Assembly (NCBI RefSeq): GCF_040954645.1
Contig: NC_092810.1
Span: 14,680,377 to 14,744,376, forward strand
DNA from: Diabrotica undecimpunctata
Taxonomy: Eukaryota; Arthropoda; Insecta; Coleoptera; Chrysomelidae
Direction: 5' to 3'
DNA length: 64,000 nt
Part shown: positions 1 to 12,399 of the stretch, piece after piece
Position numbering within the stretch: the first letter of the stretch is position 1
Layout: each line of letters starts with the position of its first letter
Made by a program: the position numbers and the translations under genes
The notes under the pieces: generated by a model
Told to the model about the DNA's origin: nothing
The model's database searches: none
The model's input: the letters and a program-made list of their open reading frames with translations, nothing else

Positions 1-739
1 TACTTAAAATATTCTATATAATTTCATATTTTATCAGTTAATTTCCTATAGTAGCGGTATTTGGACCTTTGAAATGTGCAGACCACATCACCATCATTGT
101 GACTGCCCATCCAAGTTGTCATATGCCGGATGTCACTTTAACATTTCCTTCAAGACCAGAAGCCATTTTTTCTCCTAATGCCACCCAATATTATGTAGCT
201 TCGTCGATTTATAATAAGTTTTAAACTGTTTGTCTTTGTGTCGTATTGTATTATTGTATCATTTGTTGTTTATGACATTCTCCATATATTGTTCGATAGC
301 CCAATTTTGAAGAAGTAAGTCTAATACGTTATAATACATAAATATTTTTATCAACCATCAACTTATTATTTCGAGTTATTTCGAAGTTAATTAATTCTTC
401 TTCAGTTAAAAAAAACGTTTCTTGTCTTATTTTAGATGCCCCTGAAGATGGTCTAGGAGCGAAAGTGCTTGGGCAAGATTTATTAAAAAAACTGAGCTCG
501 ACATCTGCCTTTTAATTAATTAAAATTCATTTATTCGAGCATTCAACCTTATATCACTTTAAACTATTTTTATTCTTTATTTTTTCTATGTACAACGAAT
601 TTCGCTACATACTCGTATATTGAGAAAACTAATTTAAAGTCATAAAAAAACTACATACATCCCTCCATTTATATTTGGTATAGTCCTTATTACAACTCAT
701 ATATTCTTTTAACACTTCAAGTTATTCTTAAGGAAGGTT
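1..739. other. No gene recognised
   Basis: AT-rich sequence without a convincing reading frame, RNA gene or terminal repeat. I see nothing assignable. Confidence 0.4.
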
Positions 740-1230
740 CCACCACACCGCAGGAGTCATATATTTCATTATTAGTAAAATACTATTTTCTTGCTCCAAC
801 TTGGTGTCTCTGTTTATCGTTAAAGACACTATCTCTTATATTGCTTCAGTGCTTTTCCTTATAGCTTTTTAGTTTCTATAGCACTCTTATCGGTTTAATT
901 CGCCTCGAGTTGGTACTTTCTAAATCTCTTTTTATCGTAAAATGCAAGATCCCACGTATCCATTTTGCATAAGATTGATACTGCCACATATTATTCCATT
1001 TGAAATACTAAAAATCTGATCTTACACCTAGGTTTTTATCGGTGATCATTGTCGTTCTTACGATGTTGAGAGAAGGAAGTTATTGGGTGATTCTTCCTAT
1101 AAATTGGGAAGGATTTTCTTGTCGGTGATCCTTTCTGTAAGCGGGGGGAATGTTTTTATTGTTGATCCTTCTTGTAAGTTGGCGGGGGTTGAGGATCAGA
1201 CCGGAAGTCCTAATCCTCACTACAATGTAC
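740..1230 (+). repeat. Dispersed unknown repeat, copy A
   Basis: This stretch aligns by eye, in the same orientation, with 26500-26870: both share the words CAACTTGGT, ACACTATCTCT and GCTTCAGTG, and near the right end GATCCTT, GTAAGTTGG and ATCAGACCG, in the same order. The right part of this copy also holds three imperfect ~38-bp tandem units (near 1086, 1124 and 1163) built on GGTGATCCTTYCTGTAAG, where the other copy has one. No coding frame is convincing. It is probably a non-autonomous element or the UTR/LTR of one; the class is not determinable here. Confidence 0.6.
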
Positions 1231-2567
1231 TTGTTTTAAAAAATATGAAAAATTGTTTGTTTTTAGTAAAGCTGGTCTACTTTTAACTACTTTATACAAG
1301 TTTTTCATTAAAACGATTACTTTGTTCTTGTATATTTATGAATAATAAAAAAATCACTTTTATTTAATTTACACACCCATTATAATATATAATACGTTTT
1401 TTTTAAATCTAAACCACTTTGTTTTGTTTGTTTTCTGGCGGTAAAAGTCCAGCTGAAATATTTGCCCAATACATTTTAGGACCCTTTTGCAACGCGGCAA
1501 AAACGTCTGCTATCACTCTTGCGATAAACTCCAAAGCGTGCTATCAGGTGACAGTTCCATTTCCTTTCGCTTGCTGTTTTGCTTTTCATAGTTTTGTATA
1601 CGAAGTTACTAAATAAACTAGTGGAGCATTGTTTAGATATTTATAGAAGATTCGGGATTATATAAAATATGAACGAAAAATATGGCGAAGTCGAAAAAAA
1701 GTGGAGATAAAGTTAGATAAATTTTCTGCCAAAAATCATGAGGGAGATGACAGATATTATGTTGTGAGCAATTTCTATACAATAATACATGTGACGAAAA
1801 CTCATAAATTCTACAGGGTGTATGTCAATACTCTAAAAATCTTAATTTTGTAAAATTTTTGAAAAAAAAAATACATGAATATGACACTTTTTCTTTACGA
1901 TATACCAAAAAACTATGACTTAATTATTGGAGACAAAATATAAGGGCGAATGATACAACTGAAGTTGTAAGACAATTTTCCAGAAGCACTTGTTATAATT
2001 ATCTACCAAAAAATTATATTTAATACCTACCCAATTTAGCTATTTATTCTCTTTTAAGGAAAAAAATCCCATTCAAGTGCGCCATGTTTTGTAAATAGGC
2101 TCCCATTAAATACTTCTTAATATTGTTATCACCCGCCAATTACAACCAGCTTTACGGTAGATCGTAATTACTAATTTTGTTGAGCTTTCCCCCATTTCTG
2201 GCACCAAATAACGTCTCACAGGGCAAATAAAAGTATCAAATATCCCATTACGGCCTCAATATAGAATTCCCATAAACCAGACGCTGCCGACAGAAATCGC
2301 TCCGTAAAAAGAACGAAATAGGCCAACCTTGCCAGCAATTAAAGTACATATAAAAATGGAAGCAGCGCAAAAAAGAAAAAAATTTAAAGATCTAAATAGA
2401 TTAACACATAAATCTAATTGAAAAAATCGTATATACGGGGTTTTTTTTTCTATTCGAATGACGTTCTCGAACGTTCTCCTACAGAGAGTTTTTCCATATG
2501 TAGAAATATTATTAAAAGAACCTCTCCCTTGAAACAGTGTAGTTGCTGCGACACAGGTAGCTAAACA
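1231..2567. other. No gene recognised
   Basis: Low-complexity, AT-rich sequence. The 65-codon frame at 1419-1616 matches no family I know and is probably chance. Confidence 0.4.
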
Positions 2568-2603
2568 TTACCCTTTTCATTACTGTGGGGACATATATGT
2601 CCC
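2568..2603 (+). repeat. Probable left terminal repeat of piggyBac remnant
   Basis: ACCCTTTTCATTACTG is followed by the 16-bp perfect palindrome GGGACATATATGTCCC (2588-2603). A CCCTTT start followed by a palindromic subterminal word is typical of piggyBac-family ends. The base triplet before it is TTA rather than the full TTAA target, so one base may have mutated. It lies ~450 bp upstream of the transposase start at 3055. I found no matching right end downstream of 4520. Confidence 0.5.
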
Positions 2604-3054
2604 GGCGGATTTCAAAAAATTTGCTGGCATCTATTTGTTCCCATCATAGCTCATGTTTTTAAACGCATCCATATTTTTAGACATTCCTTACTCATTACCT
2701 AGAAGAATGCCACTTACATATCACGTCTGTAACATGTAAATTAATGCTGACCCTTCGCGGCACGGGTGCGTGTCTGTGAGACAAGCCAATCATATTTTTA
2801 CAATTTGCAAAGAGACCGGTTAGTTCTAACGCTCGGGCGTTTGAGTAGCTGCATGAATTACAGCGTAGTAACATATGCGCCAGGCCGCAGTTTGATTCTA
2901 AGTCTCTGAGAGTTTGTGCAGTGTATTTTTGTCCACGAGACACTACCCGAGCTTTGCAGTTACAAAATCGAGAAGCGGTACGTTAACTCAAACTATTACT
3001 GTAACTTCTGTTGAGACAAATTTTTATTATTTTAGGTAGTAAATCGTTTTAAAA

Positions 3055-4520
3055 ATGGATCCTTCTTTAGCAGAAATAGCTAGACTACACAAGTTGTATG
3101 ACGAAGTAGTAGCTGAGGATGATTTAGAAGAGAAAGACTTTTCTGACGAAAAAGACGACATCTATGAAATATTACACAATGAAAGTGACACAGAAGAAGA
3201 GGTAGATTTTGAAGATACTTCAGAAATTTCGGCTAGCACTAGCATCTGTAGCGGTGGTAATAGGCATCTTTATTATACAGCAAAATATGGTATTAAAAAA
3301 TGGAATAAATATGTGCCAAACCAGCAAGTGCGAACTCGAAGTCACAATATATTGTCACATTTGCCTGGTCCCATAGAAAGTGCGAAAACGCTAGAACGCC
3401 TACAGAAACTTTTCAATCTTTTTTTGACGATCAGATGATCAACATAATTGTCGAAAATATCAGTATTTATATCTCTTCACTTGTAACTCGTTACAAAGAT
3501 TATTATGACGTGAAATTGACGAACATAACAGAAATGAAAGCTGTCTTTGGATTACTGCTTTTAGCCGGAGTTTTAAAAGGAGGTAGATTATATCTGAAGG
3601 AGTTTTGATCAACTGACGGACGGGAGTGGAAATATTTTCGGCTGTGATGTCTTACAGAATAATGAAATTTTTACTTAATTCACTACGTTTCGATAATATC
3701 AACACTCGCAACGAAAGAAAAAAGAGTGATAACTTAGCACTGATTCGAGAACTGTGGAAAACGTTTGTTGGAAATTGTAGGAATAATTACAGCTTAGGAG
3801 AGTATGCCACGGTAGATGAGATGCTCTATGCATTTAGGGGAAGATGTTCGTTTCGCGTTTATATCCCAAACAAACCTGCAAAGTATAAGATTAAGGTATT
3901 TGCGATGGTAGATTCAAGAACATTTTATGTGTCAAATTTAGAAATATACGCAGGAAAGCAGCCAGAGGGACAGTTCGGAATTAATAATAAATCTAAAGCC
4001 TTGGTACTTAGGCTTTGCGCTTCAATATTAGGATTAAGTCGCAATTTAACATTTGATAATTGGTTTACCATCATACCTCTTGTTAATAAACTTCTAGAAG
4101 ACCATAACATAACTGTAGTTGCTACCATCAGAAAAAAACAGAAAAAAAATTCCACTGGAATTTTTAAACGGTAAATTACGACCAGTGAATTCTTTAACGT
4201 TTGGTTTTGGGAAAAAAATTACCTTAGTATCACATATTTCAAAAAAAGGCAAAGTGGTTCTTGCTGTCTTCTTTCTATATACAGATGATGGAATTGATTC
4301 CGAAACTAGTAAAAAAAATAAACCTAAAATTATCACATTTTACAACATCACAAGAGGTGGTGTAGATTGTGCTGATCAAAAATCAGCTGCCTACAATATT
4401 AGCAGGAACACCAGAAGATAGCCTATGGTAATAATATATAATATAATAAACATTGCCGGCATCAATGGACATGTAGTTTATATAGTCATCCCCGCATTCG
4501 GGTTTAATAGAAATTATACT
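3055..4520 (+). pseudogene. piggyBac transposase remnant (DDE_Tnp_1_7), frameshifted
   Basis: This is a broken piggyBac-family transposase. The N-terminal piece (3055-3438) is acidic (residues ~20-65), as in PGBD4-like proteins, and ends in a W-N-K region. The next piece reads VDEMLYAFRGR (first catalytic Asp), LTFDNWF (second) and, after another frame change, RGGVDCADQ (third), so all three catalytic aspartates survive. Breaks: a frameshift near 3415, more frame changes before 3626, and a shift in the A-run at 4134-4150. The frame closes at TAG 4419-4421, exactly where the family has Trp after the double Arg; the same frame then continues with PMVIIYNIINIAGIN, so TAG is a TGG nonsense change. 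No cysteine-rich C-terminal domain is visible. A putative splice acceptor (pyrimidine run plus TTTTAG) lies just before the start Met. Confidence 0.85.
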
Positions 4521-4689
4521 GTATTCAAAATCAAACTTTTCTGCCCATTTTCTTTTTAGCAGTAACAGTTTCGATTCAACATTAAGTACACATAACTAAA
4601 CATAGAAAGTGGTTTTACAAACCAAATCTTTTTTATTCTTCTAGACAGTTTACCAGTATCTATGCCTTGTAACATGTTATACAGTTACT

Positions 4690-4800
4690 TTTGATATCTC
4701 TTTCTTCTTTTTCTTTTTTATTTGAGACAAGGTCTTGTTTATTTAAAGTTGTAGCCTCAAATGTCCGAGATTCATACTAGGTTAGTGAGATAATATAGTG
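4690..4800 (-). repeat. LINE 3' tail fragment
   Basis: TTCTTCTTTTTC followed by TTTGAGACAAGG resembles the 3' tail seen at 5595-5650 (TTCTTC-rich run, then AGACAAGACTG). It is probably the extreme 3' end of the same minus-strand LINE family. The assignment is weak because no coding sequence accompanies it. Confidence 0.35.
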
Positions 4801-4879
4801 GTCGGAGGGTGTTTGGTTACACTTCTTTTTTTCTCTAAATAAACCCTATTCTAGATCTATAAACCCACGTTTTAAAGCT

Positions 4880-5590
4880 CACCGTTGTGCCCTTCAAAAT
4901 ACCTAAGCTTCGGTTTGCATTGTGAACATACTTGCACCTGGATTTTCTATTTCTCTTCTAATCTCCCACTTCTGATCCAGACAAGTATCGTTACAACCTT
5001 CTGTTGCACTTTATCGTTGCAGCACCAAGTTTCTTTTTCTCCAAGAATCCCTTTACTAGATGTTCTTCCTAGAACTTTCTCTCCCACTTGCATCAAAATT
5101 TTACTGCTAGCTTCCTACCAATCATTTACCGCATCTGTTTCCTCAAGCTCCTCCAGCACTCTACTCTTAAGGACTCTTGCCAAATCCTTTTCCCTTAACT
5201 TCCACCACTTTACGTTCTCGTATCCTACTTGCTTTCTATTCCGACTCACCTTTATCTACGTATCCATTATCACCGGTCGGCGTTGACGAAATACACACTC
5301 ACCCTTTATCACTCTACAGCTGGTAACCTCTTTAAGCTGACTTCTACAAAACACAGCTGCATTTTCCTTTCCCCGTTACTGTAACATACTGGTCTTCACT
5401 CATTATAAAGAACGTATTAATGACAGCCAAATCCCATGCCTCTACAAAGTCAATAACACTATGTTCTTTATCATTTCTTATTCCCATCCCCAAACCTTCG
5501 AAAACTCTCTAGCGCTTTTTCTCTAGCGATATGTCTATTCAGCATCTCACAACCTAGGACAATCATACACATATGACTTTTACGTTGGTA
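4880..5590 (-). pseudogene. RTE-type LINE endonuclease and linker fragment
   Basis: Reading the minus strand in shifting frames gives an apurinic-endonuclease C-terminus and the linker before the RT: a degenerate G-x-LN-H motif near 5560, then WDLAVINTFF (~5410), then YENVKWWKLREKDLARV (~5200) and GEKVLGRTSSKG, then GEKETWCCNDKVQ. These words match the endonuclease-RT proteins often labelled craniofacial development protein 2-like (RTE/BovB-type). Stops and frame changes are frequent and no RT domain follows, so this is a dead fragment. The plus-strand 133-codon frame over the same bases is a shadow. Confidence 0.7.
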
Positions 5591-5594
5591 TTTA

Positions 5595-5945
5595 ATTCTT
5601 TTCCCTTTTCTTCTTTTTTTTTTAACTAGACAAGACTGTCTGTTTTTTAATTTTATAGTAAGTTGTCGTTCCATCCTTTTCGTGATCTTCCTACTGATCT
5701 TCTTCCTATTGGGAAACCGTCTCTTGCCGTCTCTACTACTGTATTTGTTATCATTCGGCTTATATAATCATTCTATTTTACTTTTCTATTTCTAACCCAG
5801 GTCCTTGATGTTCTCCACCTAGCATCTACGTTGTATATTTGCTTGTTGTACTTGTAGCTCTGTTCTATGGGGTTTTATATTCTTTTAAGTGTTTTCATGG
5901 TCATGTTTCTGCCGCGTATGGCAGTATTCATGATATACAGCCAAC
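5595..5945 (-). pseudogene. LINE ORF2 C-terminal fragment with A/G-rich tail
   Basis: The minus strand encodes the tail of a LINE ORF2: TWVRNRKVK, a stop, NDYISRM, then ARDGFPIGRRSVGRSRKGW and NDNLL near 5660, followed by an A-rich, GAAG-containing tail ending near 5595. The R-R-S-V-G-R-S-R block is the usual basic tail just upstream of the stop. The same family recurs at 12400-13110 and 47080-47260. No RT core is present, so the copy is 5' truncated. Confidence 0.7.
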
Positions 5946-6569
5946 TAAAAAATTCATTTTACTTTTGAATTTTTTGTTAATTACTTTGATATGCATTATT
6001 TTTATCAGGACTAGTTGCAAAATTAAATACCGAAATGGTTCGGATCGCGTTAATATCGCTTTATTAACGACAATAAACCATCCGTGTAAATCAAACGTAA
6101 TACTTCAGTTTTAGGGTACGTGATGATTTTTACTTTTTACTTCAAAAAAATTTTAACTAAAATTCCTTTATGAAACTTTGAGAGTCGAACAAATATTATA
6201 TCAAAAAATATCTTTCTTTGTAACAAAAACACACCAAGATGATACGGTTAATCAGTTTGCAAATATTTGAATGAATTTGGGTTGAACAGTTTACTCTTTC
6301 CGATGCTGGTATTTTAAACAGAAAAGAACAGAGAATAAATGGAATCTGGTTGCTCGTCAGGAAAACGGTAAAAAACGTGCTAAAACTGATTACAACAAGC
6401 ACAGCATGTGAATAATTAAAAACATTTGCTCGAGCGTGATATTCGGAATTGGTCACAAGTAAATAAAAGCAAAAGATATCGAATAAATAATAAAGAGCGC
6501 AACAGTAAGCAATTATCAACTAGGGAGGATATTTATACTGTATGTATTAATATATAATATCTAGAACAC
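5946..6569. other. No gene recognised
   Basis: AT-rich; the open frames here (91 and 107 codons) are hydrophobic, unlike any family I know, and probably fortuitous. Confidence 0.4.
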
Positions 6570-9080
6570 TAACCGAAAGATTTTTTTTTTATTTAAATTA
6601 ATGTGTCTCGGCTGCAATGGCCATTGACACAAACAATATTGTGTACAATAATTATTATAAAAAATACATGTTACTAATTGCTACAGTAAGTTAATCCATA
6701 AGCTTAGAGCCTATGACTAAATAATACAACATCACTAAGATATAAGTTAAAGGTAAAATACATGGAAAACAAGGGGTCATAATCTGTTGAACAACTGAAT
6801 GTCTTTCAAGAAACCAATTAGGTTAAAGACTTGATCGGGCGAGTTTAAAACGTCTTTGATATTTGACTTAAGTTTATGTTGCACTCTGTGTTTTGCGTAC
6901 CGGGGACACTCGATCAGGATATGTTTCACGGTTAATACACTTGAGCAGATTTGGCAATTGGGCTTCGGCTCGGATTTCATTAATTATTCATGTGTGAATC
7001 GGGTATGTCCTATTCTTAATCTTCGGATAACAGCTTTTTCGTTTCTAGACATATTTGGAAGTTCAAATTTTTCAACAGTCTGCCGGATCTCATGTAATGC
7101 ACTCTTGATTGTGTTCCAGTGAGTTTGCCAGGTATGATATTGTTGTTGCTTAAAAATTTGCTTTAGGTCATTACGGATTTGAATATGTTGAGCTTTTGAG
7201 GATTGACTGTTTACACAAGAAGCTTGCTTGGCTGCTTGGTCTGCTTTTTCATTACTGGTGATGCCGACATGGGATGGTAGCCAGATGATCGTGACATCTA
7301 CACCTTGAAAAGCGAGTGCATTGTGTGTCCTATGGATTTCTTGAACCAAGGGATGCTGAGAGTATAGGTTTTTTATCGATTGTAGTAACGACAGGAAGTC
7401 TGTGCATATTGCTTGGTTTTTGTGATCTGTTTTTAATTTTTTAAAAGCCTCTAATATCGCATAAAGTTCTCCAGTGTATACGCTGCATAAATTCGGTAAA
7501 AATGATGATTTTATTACTTCATCATGTGTGGTAACGGCACATCCAACGCCTGCTTCGCTTTTGGAGGCATCTGTATACAGAATTGTTTGGAATTGGTACT
7601 TGCTTAAAATTTCTTTGAAGTGTTGCCTTATGACAAGGCTTGAGGTTTCATGTTTACTGTATTCTAATAGACAAGTGATTGAATGTGGGATTGGTCTATT
7701 CCAAAGCGAGGTATCCAGGATTGGGAAGGGATGTGTTTTAGTAAGGTCGATGGTATTTCTTAGAGTTAATTTCTAGATGTCTATTATTGTTTGGATCCTT
7801 TGCGGGGTCTCCGGAGGCGATGTTGAAGTAATTAAATGGTAGACTAAATTGGATGGGTTTGCGGATACGGAAGCAAAGTAAGATTGAAGAAGATACTCTC
7901 GTCGAATCCAGAGAGGTGGTTCATTAGCCTCGCAGTAAAGGCTATCTATGGGACTAGATTTGAAAGCGCCTAAGCAAAGACGAATAGAAGTGTTATGCAT
8001 AGAGTTCAGTAGCTTTAGGTCAGATTTTGATGCAGACATGTATATGAAGCTGCCGTAGTCCAGTTTTGAGCAGATTAAAGCTCTATATATATTAAGTAAG
8101 ATGGTTTCGTCCGCACCCCATGTGTACTTTGATAGTGCCTTGATGATATTGAGTCTCTTCATTGTATTGCCCTTTAATACACTAATATGCTGTTTCCAAG
8201 TTAGCCTACTGTCAAACGTTAAACCAAGTATTTTGGTAGTGATAATTGTAGTATTGAAGTATTAAGGGTGATAATTGGACTTTGGCTGCAGGGTCTTCTG
8301 CTAAACTGTATTAATTTGGATTTAGTCGTTGAAATAGCTAATCTGGTTTTTTTGGACCATTCGCTAAGTTGATTTACAGCGGTTTGGAGTACGTTGCATG
8401 TGGCGATTGTACTTTTTCCCTGACAATATAAAATAAGGTCATCTGCGTATATTAAGTGCTTGACTGGTGAACAAATACTGAAACAAATATCATTAATTGC
8501 AAGAATGAACAGTGTTGCACTGAGTACTGAACCTTGTGGAACTCCATTATTTTGCCCGAATGTTGCCGAAACTTCCCCATTTGTTTTCACTTTGAACGTT
8601 CTTTGTTGTAAAAAGTTTTTTATGAAGGAGTAAATATTTCCTGTTATCTTGTATTGACGAAACTTTTCAAGAATGGCTTGGCGCGAGATAGTATCGAAAG
8701 CTCCTTCTATATCAAAGACAGTAGCGATCAGATCCTGTTTGTTTGAAATAGCGGAAGCTATTTGTGTTTGTAATAGCACTAAATTGTCAAGGGTTGAACG
8801 GTGACGTCTGAAACCGGATTGCGCTGAGTCAATTATTGCATATTTTTCTAGAAGCCATGTTAATCTTGAATTAATCATTTTCTCAAACAAATTACATAAT
8901 GAACAGGTTAGAGAGATAGGTCTGTATGATTTTGTTAGGTTTGAGGGTAGATCGGATTTTTTTATTGGTGTGATAATTGATTCACGCCACAGTTTGGGTA
9001 ATTGCTGAGTATGCCATATCTTGTTATAAAGATTCAGCAGTGTTGCAAGGCTGGAATGAGATAAAGTTTCGATGAATAAA
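6570..9080 (-). mobile_element. I-like LINE (RT plus RNase H), copy 1, 5' truncated
   Basis: A minus-strand non-LTR retrotransposon. Its 3' end shows as a T-run at ~6579-6590, the complement of a poly(A) tail. RT, connection, RNase H and a C-terminal cysteine/histidine knuckle occur in that order; RNase H after the RT is characteristic of I-supergroup LINEs. The left-hand (5') half of the RT matches 50763-51581. Homology stops near 9078, where the other copy continues, so this copy is 5' truncated inside ORF2. I could not identify a TSD. Confidence 0.85.
6777..9078 (-). pseudogene. Reverse transcriptase-RNase H polyprotein (ORF2), broken
   Basis: RT: SYRPISLTCSLC (~8910), QSGFRRHRSTLDNL, FDIEGAFDTISR, GVPQGSVLSATLF, then the intact catalytic LIYADDLILYC (~8430). 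A one-base shift near 8230 moves the frame to the thumb (TFDSRLTWKQHI). RNase H follows at ~7600-7240: LYTDASKSEAGVG (Asp), TGELYAI (Glu), ICTDFLS (Asp), then LPSHVGI and NEKADQAAKQAS (His, Asp). The C-terminus carries C-x2-C-x8-H-x4-C-P. Besides the frameshift, stops interrupt the frame at 7773-7775 (before KLTLRNT) and at 6984-6986, where relatives have Tyr. Catalytic residues of both enzymes survive, so inactivation is recent or mild. Confidence 0.88.
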
Positions 9081-10044
9081 AGTAGTACTTCACACTTAGG
9101 ATAGAAAAGAGTAGCGGCTGTTACCGCGTAGCGAAAAAGACGTACCTATGTCCCTCAGCAGACCAGGGATAAAGATAAAGAGTTTTTATGGTCGATAGAT
9201 GTTATTCGAATGATTGCATACCGAAAATCCAGATGTCAGCGACCCTCAGCACCAAAAATATAGGAGAGAGCGCAAATGTTGCTTAGTACTTTGATTCGTA
9301 GTGACCTCTGCTAATTTGATTCGTAGTACTCACAATTAGATAAGGTTGTCGGTACGACGTAAAAATAATTTCCAATTATTATTTAATAACTTATTATATA
9401 AAGTTTCACCACCAACGGCAACAATGTTTCATCTAGGTAAAAAATATTAGTACTTAGTCTTCTTAGGTGTCGAATTTCCCTTAAATATCGCCTTCTTTAA
9501 CAAATAATTGTTTCTTTTTCTAGTACAGATCACGCGACTATTAAAAAGAAAATTTAATTCGTGTATAAATTTTTACAATTTGTGTCTTGTTAAGGCTCGT
9601 CACTTTAAATTGTCTGATAAAAGTTTTTTTCCAAGCAAATTATTTTAAAATTAAAATTAATGCACTTTTTGGCTGATAATTTCTTGTACAATGTCATCTA
9701 TTTGCTTAGGTTTTCGGTTATTGACGTTTCGGTGCTTCTGTAGCTTCTGTAGTCGATAAATGATTGCTCCTCCAATTTCGGTAACGGTTGCATTTGGAAA
9801 CTACACTTCGAAGAGTACTAGTGGAATATTTATGTTTAAGACCATCATGTACGTTTAACATCAAAGTCTTCCAATACACTACTAAATGTCAGTATATTTC
9901 ATAGGAGTCAAGGAGTCAATCTCAGTTTGATCCAGTTCTTCAGAGGCTCCTACATAGAGTAGGTTATACTCTGGGAGCCTTCTAGCCAGGCATCTGCTCC
10001 ATTTTTCAGTACACCCAAGAATCTCTGCGAATATGGGGGGGGGT
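9081..10044. other. No gene recognised
   Basis: No coding signal that I can assign. The start of the stretch (9100-9360) is somewhat GC-richer than its surroundings and could be part of an unknown repeat. Confidence 0.35.
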
Positions 10045-10430
10045 ACTTCCTTCTTTGCATTCGCCGACTTCCTCGCTATGCTGGTGGTGGCATTTGAGAG
10101 GTAGAAACTCTTGCTTTGGATTACACGTGTGTGTGTTCTCGTTAAGGATTGGATGAGAGGACATGATCTTTCTCTCGCGAAGGACAAGATGGAGGCTGTA
10201 GTACTTAGAGACTACAGAAGAAGAAACAGTGTTGTATATGAGTACCCGGGAGCGAGAGTAATGCTCACAAAGGGTCAAAAGTATCTGGGAGTTACTCTTC
10301 CCTAGGGTGGATATTAAGGAAAACATTTGAGGGAGATGATCCGCAGAGATACTCAGAGAATGGCTGTTTTGCGAAAGATAATGATCTTTGCAATACCGTG
10401 ACGCACCGATACCGTGACCGATGTTGGAGT
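10045..10430 (+). pseudogene. R1-like LINE reverse transcriptase fragment
   Basis: The plus strand reads FADFLAMLVVA at ~10054, an in-frame stop, then VKDWMRGHDLSLAKDKMEAV and, after a variable stretch, KGQKYLGVTLP (~10305). This is the palm-to-thumb part of R1/TRAS-type LINEs (Y/FADDLA, then W-x5-LSLA-x-x-K-x-E-A-V, then YLGV). The second catalytic Asp of the FADD box is Phe here, so the domain cannot be active. Frame breaks follow after 10305. The opposite-strand frames of 101, 106 and 115 codons nearby are not recognisable. Confidence 0.6.
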
Positions 10431-11999
10431 GTGAGCGTTGAAAAGCTTAAAAGACGGTGTAACTACAAAATGTTTGATTGTGTGAGTGAAATGCAAGTGA
10501 AATGTAAGAAAATAAGGAGGGATGAGAAGTGTTGAACACGGATTTATCAGGGAGCTGCTTTCTTAAAAAAACGAGGAGAGAGGAAAAGTACTTGCAACAG
10601 AATTCCGAAACGAGCGAGTAGTACCTCGATGGGACTGTCGTAGGCCGAAATAGAACAGAATGAGAGACAGACGACTCGAGAGAGTTGGCAGCATCGCTAA
10701 GGCAGGGGGTTAAAATCTTTGGTGGTTCGTATGGGTAAGGTTTTGTCGATATATGTGTGGGAGAAAGAATGGGAATCGGGTGATAGCGGGGCATCAGGAG
10801 AGATGTTTTGCCTTAACTAGCCCTTTCTATTGATGTCTGAAATGACAGAGGAAAGGTTTTTAGAGTGGGATTGGTGACGAGCCAAGTATCACACCTCTCA
10901 AGCATCTCGTCCTGGCACAACTTCGTTAGGGTATTAGGAACTGAATACTACCTGGATAAGTCACAGGTATTTGTATGCAAATTTTCCTTCTTCTCTTTAA
11001 AGACGTAAAAAGTCCACCCAAGACTCTGAGGCTGATTTCCTGTTCCTACAAATTGGTGTTTTATTTCCTTAGATATTCATTTTTAAGACTATCTATAAAG
11101 AAATCGGAAATACATGCATATATGAATTAATAGCAGAGGATAAGTCACCCTAGATGACTGCAAGCCTCTGAAGAGCACACGAGGCAAGAACTAAGAAACT
11201 GATCATTTTTTCTTACTGGCGAGATGAGAATAAGCTTTCCAATATTAATATTTTGAACCTAAACTGCAAAAATTAATAACTAAAAAATATAAACTAAGTT
11301 GACCACTATCTACTTGTAGCAATAATTTAAATAAAGTGCCAAAAGCATAAGAGAAAATTTTAAAACACTATGTATTATGTACTGCATAAAATTAATTTTT
11401 ATTTCCTGTTTTCAAACCTCGCTTTTACATGGTTAAAAACCTGTTGTTGTTTTTTAGATTTTTTTTCCAATAACAGTCTTTTAGATGAATGATTCGGATG
11501 AAATATTTTTAATTTTTTATTTAAATTTCAACGGCCGTTCTATCCGACGCGGAGATATTCTCAAGGCTTGGCGTATGGTTGGCGTAGTGTGTACCAGTTG
11601 CCTTCTCCCTTTTATCCCGTATTCATGCCTTCTCAATTTTTGGGTGGGAATTTTTCATATTCATGAGCTTATTTACAATTTACATTAGCGTATGTATGAC
11701 ATCCTTTTCCAGTCATGAATTCGGGATTATCCACCACGTGCAGTGGCGGTTGATAACTAAAAATAAGAAGTATGTAAGAATGTTTTGAGGCTGATATGAT
11801 ACAATAATATTAACCGAATGTTGAAACTGTGTGAAAATAAAACAAAAAACTGAAATTAAGGTTTTATTTAAAATTGGTTTTTAAAGTTGAGAGATTCAAT
11901 TACAATTCGAGAATTTTGTTTATATTTTTGTTTCTTGTATTCTTGTTTTTTGTAACATATTATAAATACAAATGTGTGCTTTTTTTAGCAGTAACTATA
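10431..11999. other. No gene recognised
   Basis: I find no protein family or terminal repeats. The 115-codon minus-strand frame at 10447-10794 is serine/proline-rich without a recognisable domain. Confidence 0.35.
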
Positions 12000-12000
12000 A

Positions 12001-12065
12001 AAACTCTGAGCTTAGTCAAGCTTTCGGAAATTTTATTTTAGTTCTCAAGACGGTCTAAAAATGCA
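12001..12065 (-). repeat. Inverted partner of the repeat at 13355-13420
   Basis: Its reverse complement shares TTCCGAAAGCT, GAC, a TTGA-rich start and AGAGT-TTTTAT with 13355-13420 in the same order. Together the two flank a LINE fragment (12400-13110) in opposite orientations, ~1.3 kb apart. They may be terminal repeats of an unrecognised element (for example Penelope-like) or two independent copies. Confidence 0.45.
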
Positions 12066-12399
12066 AGTTTACATTTAGATAAAACTAATATAAATACAAA
12101 AAGACTTACTGCTTGAGGTTATTAATTAATACAATAACTTCGATATACATTAAGAATTTAAATAAAATAAAAATGAAACAAATTACAATTTAAATTTGAT
12201 ATTAATCTGACATCACTCAAATCTCGTTTGATATTGAGCTTGATCTTAATTTCGGCTAAAGGTTTGTATAAATTATAGTATGCATTTAACAAATTTCCTT
12301 TACTTTCTTTCATATTCTTAAAATTATATTTATTCAGAGTTTTGTTTTTAATCAAATTTTGATTTTTAATTCATTATTCTAAAGTTGTATATTATATGT

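Noticed and set aside
2695..2943. Minus-strand 82-codon frame upstream of the first piggyBac
   Set aside because: It lies in the 5' UTR of that element, has no known domain and is not conserved in the other piggyBac copies.
4885..5286. Plus-strand frame of 133 codons
   Set aside because: The opposite strand reads as the RTE-like endonuclease/linker (KWWKL, GEKETW), so this is a shadow.
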